Below, piece after piece: positions 25,705 to 34,005 of a DNA stretch of 64,000 bases; the stretch's first letter is position 1; the number at the start of each line of letters is the position of its first letter. Made by a program: the position numbers and the translations under genes. Origin of the DNA: an uncultured Phycisphaerae bacterium (GTDB lineage Bacteria > Planctomycetota > Phycisphaerae > UBA1845 > Fen-1342); contig CALGJV010000013.1 in the NCBI GenBank assembly GCA_937928595.1, positions 62,001 through 126,000 on the forward strand, given 5' to 3'. The notes beneath the pieces were generated by a model, which was not told the DNA's origin, searched no databases, and saw nothing but the letters and a program-made list of their open reading frames with translations.

Positions 25705-26565
25705 CTACGGGCAGGTCGCGCCGATGCGGGCCACGAACGCGTCGATGTCGTCGAAGTTCACCGAGCCGTCGTTGTTGCAGTCGCCGTTCAGCCACGGGCA
25801 GTTCGGGTACGGCCAGCCGGCACCACCCGGGTAGCTCAGGGCTTCGACGAACCGGTCGATGTCATCGAAATCCACCAAGCCGCTGCAATCCATGTCGCCC
25901 GCGCAGGGCGTCGGACCCGTCGCGACCGTGAAGCTGATCTGCGCACCGGCCGTGTTGACCGTCGCCTGCGCCACCGGCGAGTAAGCCGGCGGCGTGCCAA
26001 TCGACGTGAGGACGTTCGCCAGCCCGTTGGTCAGGCGGAACGTGTATGTCCCCGGCGTCGAGGGCGCGAGGAACGAGCCGCTGAGCACGTGCTGCGGCTG
26101 GGCGCCCTGGCCGATCCCGCCGTTCACCGTGAAGTCCTGGCCGATGCCGGTCGGGCCGGCCGCGCCGAACGTGTTCTGCGCGCCGCCGATCTGGATCAGG
26201 TTCTTCTGGCCCGCCGTGCCGCGCTGCACGCCGATGTAGCCGGTCGTCGCGCTGCCCTCGCCGGGGTTGCTGATACCCAGCGGACGGCTGAAATCGTCCA
26301 TCGTCGTGTCGATGCTCGCAACGTCCCCCGGCGGAATGTCGAACTTAGCCGGGTTGGCCGCATCCTGCACCAGGTCGCACGCGATCAGGGCCAGGCCCTG
26401 ATTGTCGCCGGTCGACACGGCCACCCGGATCGTCCAGTCAATCGGGGTGCCCGGCTGGACGGTCTGTCCGTTCTTGGTCGACTGCAGAGACAGCGTGACC
26501 GTCGCGGCCTGCGCCACCACGCACAGAGCAACGAGGATCGCCAAGGTGCTTAGAGTTCGTCGCAT
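25705..26565 (-). CDS. Secreted protein with C-terminal dockerin-type repeats
   Basis: A 286-aa secreted protein: signal peptide (LSTLAILVALCVVAQAA), a single beta-sandwich-like domain (about 22-215) rich in Gly/Thr/Asn, and two EF-hand-type calcium loops at the C-terminus, DMDCSGLVDFDDIDRFVEAL (about 226-245) and DCNNDGSVNFDDIDAFVARI (about 263-282). The WPYPNCPWLNGDC linker and paired loops are characteristic of planctomycete dockerin-like tails. These may sort or tether proteins at the surface; true cohesin partners are not known here. The ATG follows GGAG; promoter at 26709-26737, terminator directly after the stop. Divergent from the large glycoside hydrolase. Confidence 0.85.
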   Translation of the reverse strand: MRRTLSTLAILVALCVVAQAATVTLSLQSTKNGQTVQPGTPIDWTIRVAVSTGDNQGLALIACDLVQDAANPAKFDIPPGDVASIDTTMDDFSRPLGISNPGEGSATTGYIGVQRGTAGQKNLIQIGGAQNTFGAAGPTGIGQDFTVNGGIGQGAQPQHVLSGSFLAPSTPGTYTFRLTNGLANVLTSIGTPPAYSPVAQATVNTAGAQISFTVATGPTPCAGDMDCSGLVDFDDIDRFVEALSYPGGAGWPYPNCPWLNGDCNNDGSVNFDDIDAFVARIGATCP

Positions 26566-26708
26566 GCTCCATTCTCCCACTTTGGTTCCGTCGGAACGAA
26601 CAGCCTTCCGCCTTGCTTCTGAGCGGCCCGCACGGGGACCGCACACGACCTGAGATGCCGCCGCTCGAACCGGCGTCTGTCCGCGACGCCGGCCCGAGAT
26701 TATGCGTG

Positions 26709-26737
26709 AGTATAACGCCGCTTCCAACCCCACGCAA
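26709..26737 (-). promoter_or_regulatory. Promoter of the dockerin-repeat gene
   Basis: On the minus strand TTGCGT (26737-26732), a 17-base spacer, and TATACT (26714-26709). The leader to the ATG at 26565 would be about 137 bases. The spacing and hexamers match those found before rpsO. Confidence 0.6.
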
Positions 26738-27048
26738 GCACAAAAGACAATATCGTCGCTTTGACATTCCGCTCCGCAGGCCGACCCGCCGGGGGGGGGC
26801 CCGGGATCCGATCCAAACAGCTGCCAACGCAGCGGTCAGGTCGTACGTTGAATCACATAAGGTATTTCAAATAAACGCTTTACGATCTACGATGACCGAT
26901 CATCGGGAGGACCGGCTCCGCCGTCGCTTCCCGCGGCCGTATTCACACGAACGTGAAAATGCGCTAGCAAACCAACGCCGCAATTAACTTCTTTGTAACC
27001 GTCGCTGAGACTTTCCTTCGGAGGCGGGACGGCCGGCGCGGTGAAACG

Positions 27049-27054
27049 TACAAT
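27049..27054 (+). promoter_or_regulatory. Candidate -10 element for the glycoside hydrolase gene
   Basis: TACAAT followed by GCGCGC, placing a start of transcription near 27061, 34 bases before the ATG chosen at 27095. No good -35 is seen. Confidence 0.4.
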
Positions 27055-27094
27055 GCGCGCCGCGCGCGACCGCCGAAGAGCGCGCCGCGCGCGA

Positions 27095-29881
27095 ATGGAG
27101 GTTCCTGTGCTCGCTTGTAGACAACGCATCACGGCAAGCGCTTTCATCGCAATGCTGTCCCTTTCGCTCGCGCGCGCCGCGGACCTCTCCGATCCGCAGA
27201 CGTTCGCGACCGACGAGGCCCTTACCGGCTGGGAGTTCAGCAACGGCCCCGAGTGGCCGGGCGCCCGCGGCAGTCTCGAACGGCGGGCCTCAGGCGGCCG
27301 CGACAACGACGGCGTATTGGTCCTCTCGTACGACTTCGAGGACGGGGGCCACTACACGGCCGCGCTGGTCAAGCTGCCGGCCGATCCGCCGGTCGTGGCG
27401 GTGCGGCTGTGGGTGAAGAAGCCGGCTGCGAACCTGATGATCTTCCGGGCCGTGGACGCGGATGGGGAGACATTCCAGAAGGACTTATGGTTCGACTTTG
27501 ACGGGTGGCAGCAGCTGGAGGTTGCGCTGGACGGCTGGGCCCATCACTGGGGTGGGGACGGCCGGTTCGCTCCGCCCGCGCGGCGGTTCGACATCCTGCT
27601 CGAGAACCAGGGCGGGAACCGGAAGGGCGAAGTGCTGATCGACGATGTGCAGTGGGTCTACCGCCGCGCGGACGAGGACCGGCTGCGGCGCGCGACGTAC
27701 GTCGAATCGACGTTCGCGGCGACGGACGGTGGGTCGGTGGAAGGCGGGCGGCTGGACGGCGACACGCTCCACTTCGATTTCGCGGGGGAGCGCACCGCGT
27801 GTCGCCTGAACTGGGGCCGGTCACTGCTCGCCCGGCCGCAGGCGCTGCGCCTGACCGTCGAGAGCGACGGCGGGGGGCACGAGTTGCGGGCCGTGGTGGG
27901 CTCCCACTTCCAGAACTTCGAACGGAGCCTCGGCGTGTTGAGCGAAGCGGGTCCGCAGAGTTTCGAGGTACCGCTCGGCGACCTGAAGACGTGGGCGCAC
28001 TCCGGCGGCGAGGACGACGGCCTGGTGCGCTATCCGCTGCGGCTGGAGGCATTGATCCTGAAGAAACAGGGGGCGGCGACCGCCGGCACAGTGACGTTGC
28101 GGAAGCTCGAAATCACGACCGAGTACGAGCCGTCGCACGCCGTTGTCTTGGTCCCGCGCGTTCGCCAGGACGGCCGGAAGCTGCGGTTCACGGCGGAGCT
28201 CCGCAGCCTGCACCCGACACCGCTGGCCGGGCTGTTGCACGTCGCGCTGCGCGGTTTGGACGGCACGTTCGAGCAGCGCGTGGAGCCGTTCGAGATTCCC
28301 GCGCTGGGCCGCGCCATGCACGAGTTGGACGCCGAGTTCGGGGGCCGCGCCATGGTCGAAGGCGAGTTCGAGTTCGCGGCCGACGGCGTTACGTCCGGCC
28401 GCCGGTCGGTCACGATCGCCCGCGTCCCGCCGGGGCCGGAGCGACCGGCGCTCGACCCGGACAGCGCCGTCGGCGCCGGCCTGTACCTTTACCGCTTCCA
28501 CGGGCACCCGCAGGCCCGCGCGGAGATGGACAAGCTGTGTCACCTCGCGGCGGCCGCGGGCGTGAAGTGGACCCGCGAGGAGTTTCACTGGAACTGGATC
28601 GAGCGGCGGCCGGGCGAGTTCGATTTCTCGTTCTTCGACCAGCTCGTCGAGTCGGCCACGGCGCACGGCATCAGCGTATACGGCCTGCTGTGCTACTACA
28701 CCGAGTGGAACCAGCCGCCGGTGACGGACGAGTTCATCGCGCACTACTGCAACTACCTGAAGACGGTGGTGACGCGCTACAAGGACCGGATCCGGCACTG
28801 GGAAATCTGGAACGAGCCGAACATCTTCTTCTGGCCCGGGCCGAAGGACCGCTACCCCGTGCTGCTGAAGCGGGCCTACGAGACGATCAAGGCGGTCGAT
28901 CCGCGGGCGGAGGTGCTCGGCTGCTCGACCGCCGGGATCGACACGGGCTTCATCCGGATGGTGCTCGACGCCGGCGCGCCGTTCGACGCGCTGACGGTGC
29001 ACCCGTACCGCGGCGAGCTCGAGCCGGTAGGCTTCATCCGCGAGCTGCGCGCAGTGCGCGAGCTCGTCGGCGGGCGCGACGTGTGGATCACCGAGATGGG
29101 CTGGCCGAGCCCGATCGGCGGGCACAGCGAGCGCGCCCAGGCCGGATACGTCGCGCGCACGTACATCGCGGCGCTGGCGTCCGGGGCGGCGCGCAGCGTC
29201 GCGTGGTACGACTTCCGCGAGGACGGCGTGGACCCGTTCTACGAGGAGCACCACTTCGGCCTCGTGCGACATGACCTGACGCCGAAAATCGGCTACCGCG
29301 CGCTGGCGGCCGTCGGGCGACTGCTGGGGCCGACCCGCGCGGGCGAGCAGCACGAGCTCGCCGAGGGCCTGCTGGCGTTCTCGTTCGTGCCGCGTCCGGG
29401 CGCTGCGGGTGCGCGCCACGTGCTGGCGCTGTGGTCGCCCGACGCCACGCGCGCCGTCCGGCTGGGAGTCACGCCCGCGACGGCCGAGCTTTACAACACG
29501 CTCGGCGAGCCGCTGGGTCCGGCCGGGACCGACCTGCGTCTGCTGCGGCTGGAGCAGAACCTGCCGGTGTACATCGCGGCCGACGCACCGGTCCGGGCCG
29601 CCGCGATGCCCCCGCCGATCGCGCTGCGGGCCGCGCCGGCGAGCGTGCATCCCGGAACGGCGGTGCAGATCACCTGGCGGGCGGATGCCGGCGTGACGAT
29701 CGAGTCGGCCGTGGCCCCCGGCGGATGGGCCGTGGCGACGGAGCGGAGCGTGATCCGCGTGACGCCGCCGGCGTGGGCGGCGCCCGGCCGTCACGAGGTG
29801 CGCATCCTGGTGGAGTTCGACGGGGAGCCGCTGGAGCTGCCGGTCCTCGTGAACGTCGTGCCGGCGCTGCTACGCGGCTGA
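27095..29881 (+). CDS. Large secreted glycoside hydrolase, clan GH-A fold
   Basis: A 928-aa exported enzyme. A signal peptide (ASAFIAMLSLSLARA) leads into two jelly-roll/CBM-like modules (about 25-180 and 190-345; blocks WFDFDGWQQLEVALDGW and LENQGGNRKGEVLIDDVQWV) and a short Ig-like part. The (beta/alpha)8 barrel spans about 470-780: KWTREEFHWNWIERRPGEFD, HWEIWNEPNIFFW with the acid/base Glu at 574, and VWITEMGWPS with the nucleophile Glu at 667. The 93-residue gap and NEP motif fit clan A; the closest look is GH39 or a related uncharacterised family. C-terminal beta-modules follow. The ATG at 27095 was preferred to a GTG at 27041 because of the TACAAT element and signal peptide. Confidence 0.8.
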   Translation: MEVPVLACRQRITASAFIAMLSLSLARAADLSDPQTFATDEALTGWEFSNGPEWPGARGSLERRASGGRDNDGVLVLSYDFEDGGHYTAALVKLPADPPVVAVRLWVKKPAANLMIFRAVDADGETFQKDLWFDFDGWQQLEVALDGWAHHWGGDGRFAPPARRFDILLENQGGNRKGEVLIDDVQWVYRRADEDRLRRATYVESTFAATDGGSVEGGRLDGDTLHFDFAGERTACRLNWGRSLLARPQALRLTVESDGGGHELRAVVGSHFQNFERSLGVLSEAGPQSFEVPLGDLKTWAHSGGEDDGLVRYPLRLEALILKKQGAATAGTVTLRKLEITTEYEPSHAVVLVPRVRQDGRKLRFTAELRSLHPTPLAGLLHVALRGLDGTFEQRVEPFEIPALGRAMHELDAEFGGRAMVEGEFEFAADGVTSGRRSVTIARVPPGPERPALDPDSAVGAGLYLYRFHGHPQARAEMDKLCHLAAAAGVKWTREEFHWNWIERRPGEFDFSFFDQLVESATAHGISVYGLLCYYTEWNQPPVTDEFIAHYCNYLKTVVTRYKDRIRHWEIWNEPNIFFWPGPKDRYPVLLKRAYETIKAVDPRAEVLGCSTAGIDTGFIRMVLDAGAPFDALTVHPYRGELEPVGFIRELRAVRELVGGRDVWITEMGWPSPIGGHSERAQAGYVARTYIAALASGAARSVAWYDFREDGVDPFYEEHHFGLVRHDLTPKIGYRALAAVGRLLGPTRAGEQHELAEGLLAFSFVPRPGAAGARHVLALWSPDATRAVRLGVTPATAELYNTLGEPLGPAGTDLRLLRLEQNLPVYIAADAPVRAAAMPPPIALRAAPASVHPGTAVQITWRADAGVTIESAVAPGGWAVATERSVIRVTPPAWAAPGRHEVRILVEFDGEPLELPVLVNVVPALLRG

Positions 29882-30023
29882 CGCGCGCGGCGCCGCGCGC
29901 GTTGCGGCCGGTGCGTTGTTCGGATCGCGATGAGCGGGGACGGCGCCGCGTGGGCGCGCGGTTCGGCGTCTGTCCACTGCTCGAGAGCAGTGGCACCGGG
30001 CGGCGTCCGGATGCGCCCCCCGC

Positions 30024-30055
30024 TCCCTCAATCCCTCGGTCCCTCAATCCCTGTC
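30024..30055. repeat. 16-bp imperfect tandem repeat at the cinA 3' end
   Basis: TCCCTCAATCCCT occurs at 30024-30036 and again at 30040-30052, one 16-base period apart, covering the cinA stop codon (30028-30030). It looks like local slippage. Confidence 0.8.
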
Positions 30056-31290
30056 ATGGCCAGCCGCAGCATGTTCAGCGCTGCATGCGTCGCGCGCTGC
30101 CGGATCACGTCGCGCGGCGCATCGTGCCCGAAACGGAACTCGCGCACCGTGGTCTCCCGCGGCGTCCGCAGCCCGATGAACACGAGCCCGACCGGCTTGT
30201 CGGCCGTGCCGCCCGTAGGGCCCGCGATGCCGGTCACCGCCAGCGCGTAGTCGGTGCCCAGCCGCGCCGCGACGCCCGCCGCCATCGCCTCCGCCACCGG
30301 CGCGCTCACCGCCCCGTGCCGCGCAATCCGCTCCGCGGGCACGGCGAGCACGGCGGTTTTCGCCTCGTTCGCATAGGCGACCACCCCGCCGCGAAAGTAG
30401 GCACTGCTGCCGGGAATGTCGGTCAGCGCGGCCGCGATCATGCCGCCCGTGCAGGACTCGGCGGTGCTGACGGTTCGCCCGAGCGCCGCCAGCCGCCGTC
30501 CGACGACCACAGCGAGCGTCTCGTCGTCCACGCCGAAGACGATCTCGCCCAGCCGGGCCCGCAGCTCCGCCTCGGCCTGGTCCAGCATCCGCCGCGCGGT
30601 CGTCTCATCCGGCCCGGCGGCGTTGATCCGCACGCCCACCACGCCGTACCCCGCGGTCGTGCCGACTTCGGGGTTGCGCCCGCGGGCCATCAGGTCGGCG
30701 ATGAGCGCGCCGAGTTCCGACTCGCCCAGCCCGAACGTGTTGAGCTTGCGGCACAACAGCACGGCTCCGGCCGTCGCCGCCCGCAGCTCCGGCTCGACCG
30801 AACCGGTGAACATCGCGTACATCTCGAGCGGCACGCCCGGCAGGGCATAGCACGGCGTGCGGCCGAGCCTGATCGCGATTCCGGGGGCGGTGCCCACCGC
30901 GTTCGGCAGGGCCCGCGCGCCGCGCGGAATCAGGGCCTGCACGGCATTGGCCGGCGGCATCATCCGCCCGCGCGCCCCGAAGAACGCGTGCAGGTGCGCC
31001 AGGCTCGGCGCGTGCTCCTCCAGCGGGACCCCGGCCACCGCCGCCAGCGCGTGCCGGGTCAGGTCGTCGGCCGTCGGCCCCAGCCCGCCCGTGACGAGCA
31101 CCAGGTCCGCGGCGTCGGCGGCCTGGCGCAGCACCGCGACGATGTCCGGCTCCTCGTCCGCCACGGTCGCATGGCGTGTCGGGCGGATGCCCAGGGCGCG
31201 CAGCCGATGGGCCAGCCAGGCGCTGTTCGTGTCCACGGTCTGGCCGAGGGCGAGTTCGGTGCCGATCGATACAATCCAGGCGGTGCGCAT
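30028..31290 (-). CDS. cinA: CinA family protein, MoCF domain plus nicotinamide-nucleotide amidase
   Basis: A 420-aa two-domain protein. The N-terminal half is a molybdopterin-binding-like (COG1058) domain with SIGTELALGQTVDTNSAWLA (about 8-27), VLVTGGLGPTADDLTR (about 64-79) and the FALPGVP-like CYALPGVPLEMYAMF; in characterised CinA proteins it hydrolyses ADP-ribose. The C-terminal half (about 255-415) is the PncC-type amidase, turning NMN into nicotinate mononucleotide, with TVSTAESCTGGMIAA, YANEAK and AVTGIAGPTGG. Start ATG at 31290; a TACAAT -10 lies at 31333-31328. The NAD-repair enzyme NnrE lies elsewhere in this window, but not as a linked unit. Confidence 0.92.
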   Translation of the reverse strand: MRTAWIVSIGTELALGQTVDTNSAWLAHRLRALGIRPTRHATVADEEPDIVAVLRQAADAADLVLVTGGLGPTADDLTRHALAAVAGVPLEEHAPSLAHLHAFFGARGRMMPPANAVQALIPRGARALPNAVGTAPGIAIRLGRTPCYALPGVPLEMYAMFTGSVEPELRAATAGAVLLCRKLNTFGLGESELGALIADLMARGRNPEVGTTAGYGVVGVRINAAGPDETTARRMLDQAEAELRARLGEIVFGVDDETLAVVVGRRLAALGRTVSTAESCTGGMIAAALTDIPGSSAYFRGGVVAYANEAKTAVLAVPAERIARHGAVSAPVAEAMAAGVAARLGTDYALAVTGIAGPTGGTADKPVGLVFIGLRTPRETTVREFRFGHDAPRDVIRQRATHAALNMLRLAMTGIEGPRD

Positions 31291-31377
31291 GCACACGATC
31301 CGTTCTACGGGTTTGCCGTCCGCGTCGATTGTACCGGCGGGCCGCCACGGCGGGCGGCCCGTCGGCGGAGTGTCGCG

Positions 31378-32421
31378 ATGAGCCCGCTGTCCCCGTTCGC
31401 TGAAGCCCGCGCCTACGCCGGGGCAAAGCTGCGCGACGTGCGCGGCATCCGGCTGGCAGCGCGTTTCGGCGATCCGGCCGCCGAGTACGACGCGGCGCGC
31501 TCGGGTGCGGTGCTGCTCGACCGCAGCGATCGCGGCCTGCTGGCCGTGCACGGTCGCGACGCCCGCGCGTGGCTGCACAACCTCGTCACGAACGCCGTGC
31601 GAACGCTGGACGACGGCGCGGGCAACTACGCCTTTGCCTGCAATGTGAAGGGCCGCGTGCTCTTCGACCTGAACGTCCTCGCGGTCGGCGACGGTCTCTG
31701 GCTCGATCTCGACCGTGCGACGATCCCGGCCGCGCGGGCCCACTTTGATCGGCACCTGTTCACCGAGGAGGTGCGGTTCACGGACCTCACCGGCCAGACC
31801 GCCCGTCTGGGCTGCACCGGCCCGCGGTGCGTCGAGCTCGCCCGCGAGCTCGGCGTCCCGCACTTCGCAGCGCTGCCCGCGCTCGCGCACGTCGGCCTTT
31901 CGGAGGAGGTCCGCTTCGGGCGGCACGACTTCGCGGGCGGCCCCGGGTTCGAGCTCGTCGTGCCGCGCGGGACGGCGGCCGCCTGGTGGGACCGCCTCGC
32001 CGCCGCCGGCGCGACGCCCGCGGGCTACGACATGCTCGATGTCCTGCGCATCGAGGCCGGTCTGCCCTGGCTCGGGCGCGACATCGACGAGACCGTCCTG
32101 CCGCCGGAGACCGGGCAGGTCGAGCGCGGCGTCTCGTACCAGAAGGGCTGCTACCTCGGCCAGGAAGTGCTGGAGCGCATGCGGGCCCACGGGGCTCTGG
32201 CGCGGCGGCTCGTCCGGCTGGCGATGGACGACGGCCGCGACGTCGTCCTGCCCGCGCCGTTGATTCAGGCCGGGGCGGACGTGGGGCGCATCACGTCGCT
32301 CGTGCCGCACCCGCGGACCGCCCGCTGGATCGGACTGGGCTACGTACGGACGACGGTGACGAGTGTCGCGGACATCGTGGTCGGCGCGCCGCCTCGCGCC
32401 GTGACGGTGCTTTCCGGGTAG
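31378..32421 (+). CDS. ygfZ: YgfZ/GcvT-like folate-binding Fe-S cluster factor
   Basis: A 347-aa GcvT-fold protein. The diagnostic YgfZ motif is present as QKGCYLGQEVLERMRAHG (about 258-275, with the conserved Cys), while the aminomethyltransferase catalytic Asp context of GcvT is absent. YgfZ-type proteins use tetrahydrofolate and are needed for full activity of several Fe-S enzymes, including the tRNA thiomethylase MiaB. The N-terminus (VLLDRSDRGLLAVHGRDARA, LHNLVTNAV) matches the family. It lies immediately before tRNA-Leu(UAA) and an Nfu-type Fe-S carrier. The TAG stop at 32419 forms part of the tRNA's TAGAAT -10-like element. Confidence 0.9.
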   Translation: MSPLSPFAEARAYAGAKLRDVRGIRLAARFGDPAAEYDAARSGAVLLDRSDRGLLAVHGRDARAWLHNLVTNAVRTLDDGAGNYAFACNVKGRVLFDLNVLAVGDGLWLDLDRATIPAARAHFDRHLFTEEVRFTDLTGQTARLGCTGPRCVELARELGVPHFAALPALAHVGLSEEVRFGRHDFAGGPGFELVVPRGTAAAWWDRLAAAGATPAGYDMLDVLRIEAGLPWLGRDIDETVLPPETGQVERGVSYQKGCYLGQEVLERMRAHGALARRLVRLAMDDGRDVVLPAPLIQAGADVGRITSLVPHPRTARWIGLGYVRTTVTSVADIVVGAPPRAVTVLSG

Positions 32422-32424
32422 AAT
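32419..32424 (+). promoter_or_regulatory. Candidate -10 element of tRNA-Leu
   Basis: TAGAAT, 32 bases before the first tRNA base, overlapping the ygfZ stop codon. No -35 at the usual distance is convincing, so read-through from ygfZ is equally possible. Confidence 0.35.
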
Positions 32425-32455
32425 CCGCGGGCGGTGAAGCCGGGCGCGTGCCGCC

Positions 32456-32529
32456 GGGTCAGTAGCCCAATCGGCAGAGGCAGGGGACTTAAAATCCCCC
32501 CAGTGCGGGTTCGAATCCCGTCTGACCCA
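32456..32529 (+). tRNA. tRNA-Leu(UAA) with a short variable loop
   Basis: Seventy-four bases fold into a full cloverleaf: acceptor GGGTCAG/CTGACCC with discriminator A; T arm GCGGG-TTCGAAT-CCCGT; anticodon stem GGGGA/TCCCC with loop CTTAAAA, so anticodon TAA (reads UUA). The D stem is 3 bp with a C-A mismatch, as is common for Leu tRNAs. The variable region is only 5 bases (CCAGT), although leucine tRNAs normally have a long variable arm. CCA is not encoded. A37 lies in an A-A-A context, the usual target of MiaA/MiaB. Confidence 0.9.
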
Positions 32530-32597
32530 CTGACCCGCGGCCCGTGCCGCCGGAGAAGACCGCAGAAGGCCCCGGTGGCCGTTACTTGGAGAACTGC

Positions 32598-32849
32598 ATG
32601 CCCGACGCACAACCCGCCCCCGCCCCGCTCGAAACCCGCGTCCGCGACGTCATCGACGGCCTGCGGCCGTACATCCAGGCGGACGGCGGCGACATCGAGC
32701 TCGTTAAGATCGAGGAGGGTTGGGTCCACGTACGCCTCAAGGGCGCGTGCCGCGGGTGCCCCCATGCCGCCATGACGCTTCAGCACGGCGTCGAACGGCA
32801 CGTGCGCGAACGCGTGCCCGAGATCCACGGCATCGTCAACGTGCCGTAG
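32598..32849 (+). CDS. Nfu-type iron-sulfur cluster carrier (NifU C-terminal domain)
   Basis: An 83-aa protein made of a single NifU C-terminal domain. The CxxC cluster ligands appear in VRLKGACRGCPHAAMTLQHG (about 49-68), preceded by the family's IDGLRPYIQADGGDIELVKI (about 17-36) and followed by VERHVRERVPEIHGIVNV. Such proteins bind a [4Fe-4S] cluster between two subunits and hand it to enzymes such as LipA and MiaB. TGGAG lies 8 bases before the ATG at 32598. It lies 68 bases after the tRNA and 176 bases after ygfZ, another Fe-S factor. Confidence 0.93.
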   Translation: MPDAQPAPAPLETRVRDVIDGLRPYIQADGGDIELVKIEEGWVHVRLKGACRGCPHAAMTLQHGVERHVRERVPEIHGIVNVP

Positions 32850-32968
32850 CGGCTGCCCCGCGCCCCATCCGGCCGCGCGGAGGCCGGCCGGGATTCTTCC
32901 GGTCGCCCGCCCGCGAAAGCCGGGGCGCGGATTCGCGCCGCGCGGCGCTGCCGTCGCAGGAGCACCCC

Positions 32969-33961
32969 ATGCCGACCGGGCCGGATCGCGTACACCTCAT
33001 CGCCCACGCGAACCCGCTGGAGCCGTACCTCCCGCGCTTCGGCCTCACGACGGCCGAGGAGTTCGTCGCGCTGGCCCGCGCGCACCTGCCGCGGCCGCTG
33101 CGCGTCACGTGCAACCTCCGGCTGCTCAAGGTCGTGGAGGATGAGTGGCACGCCGGTCGCGGCGACGACGCGGCCCGCGTCCGCGACGTGAACGCGGCGC
33201 TGGCCGACCCACGGACGCTGGCGATCGTGTCGGCTGCCGGCGGGGCGTACTTCACGCGCATCCTGCCGCACCTCGATTTCGCACCGCTGCGCCGCCGGCG
33301 GCACCGGCTCTGGGCGCTGGGCTTCAGCGAGATGACGACGCTCGTCAACCATGTGGCGGCCTTCCCGCGCGGCCGCGGGCTCTACTGGCTCGGTCCGGCC
33401 TGGATCGGTTCGCACTTCCCGCCGGAAACGGCCCGCGCGGCGCTGGGCGAGTTCTGGCGGATCCTGCCGGAACTTTGGGCCCGGCGGCGGCCGGAGCGGC
33501 TCGAGCACCTCGATCTGCGGCCGATCCGGGGCACCGTCGCACAGGGCCGCGTGCGGCCGGGGCGGGTCCGGCTGATCGGCGGGTGTCTGGCGGTGCTGGC
33601 GGGGGCGGCGGGCGGGCCGCTGCGGCGGGCGCTGCGGCCGGCGGGCAAGTGGCTGATGATCGAGGATGTGAAGGAGTCGCCGTACCGGATCGACCGGCAC
33701 CTGGCGGCGCTGAAGGTCGCGGGCTGGCTGGATGCGCTCGCGGGCGTGCTGGTCGGCGACTTCCGCATGACGCACCGCGATACGCAGGACGCGGTGATCG
33801 CTTGCCTGCGCTACCACCTGCCGCGGGGCGTCCGCGTGCCGATCGTGACGACCCGTTCGGTCGGGCACGTTTGGCCGCTGGCGCCGGTGCTGCTGAACCG
33901 ACCGGCGGTGGTGGAGGTCCGCGGCGCGGAGGTGACGATCGACACGTTGCGGCTGCGGTAG
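32969..33961 (+). CDS. S66 family LD-carboxypeptidase-like protein
   Basis: A 330-aa relative of murein tetrapeptide carboxypeptidase LdcA, which trims the terminal D-Ala during wall recycling. The nucleophile elbow is intact as GFSEMTTLVNH (about 113-123, Ser). The Glu region reads LMIEDVKESPYRIDRHLA (about 228-245), and the His block is VPIVTTRSVGHVWPLAPVLL (about 290-309). The upstream loop usually written RGGYG is GGAYFTRILPHLDF here (about 86-99), a departure that may change substrate. The ATG at 32969 follows AGGAG; the frame upstream overlaps nfu and is not used. Confidence 0.8.
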   Translation: MPTGPDRVHLIAHANPLEPYLPRFGLTTAEEFVALARAHLPRPLRVTCNLRLLKVVEDEWHAGRGDDAARVRDVNAALADPRTLAIVSAAGGAYFTRILPHLDFAPLRRRRHRLWALGFSEMTTLVNHVAAFPRGRGLYWLGPAWIGSHFPPETARAALGEFWRILPELWARRRPERLEHLDLRPIRGTVAQGRVRPGRVRLIGGCLAVLAGAAGGPLRRALRPAGKWLMIEDVKESPYRIDRHLAALKVAGWLDALAGVLVGDFRMTHRDTQDAVIACLRYHLPRGVRVPIVTTRSVGHVWPLAPVLLNRPAVVEVRGAEVTIDTLRLR

Positions 33962-33992
33962 GCCGGCGGCTGTCCGGGGTTGCGGCGGCGGC

Positions 33993-33998
33993 TACACT
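33993..33998 (+). promoter_or_regulatory. Candidate -10 element giving a leaderless LOG transcript
   Basis: TACACT ends 7 bases before the ATG at 34006. A start of transcription at the normal distance would coincide with the start codon, so the mRNA would be leaderless; there is also no ribosome-binding sequence. Confidence 0.5.
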
Positions 33999-34005
33999 GC
34001 GCAGC

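Larger units (their letters stand above)
26566..27094. other. AT-rich divergent intergenic region with a G9 tract
   Basis: A 529-base gap between two divergent secreted-protein genes. It holds the dockerin gene promoter (26709-26737), an isolated consensus TTGACA at 26761-26766 on the plus strand, a run of nine G at 26791-26799 inside CCGGGGGGGGGCCCGG, and an unusually AT-rich stretch at about 26840-27000. No gene of more than 60 codons here looks real. Confidence 0.6.
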
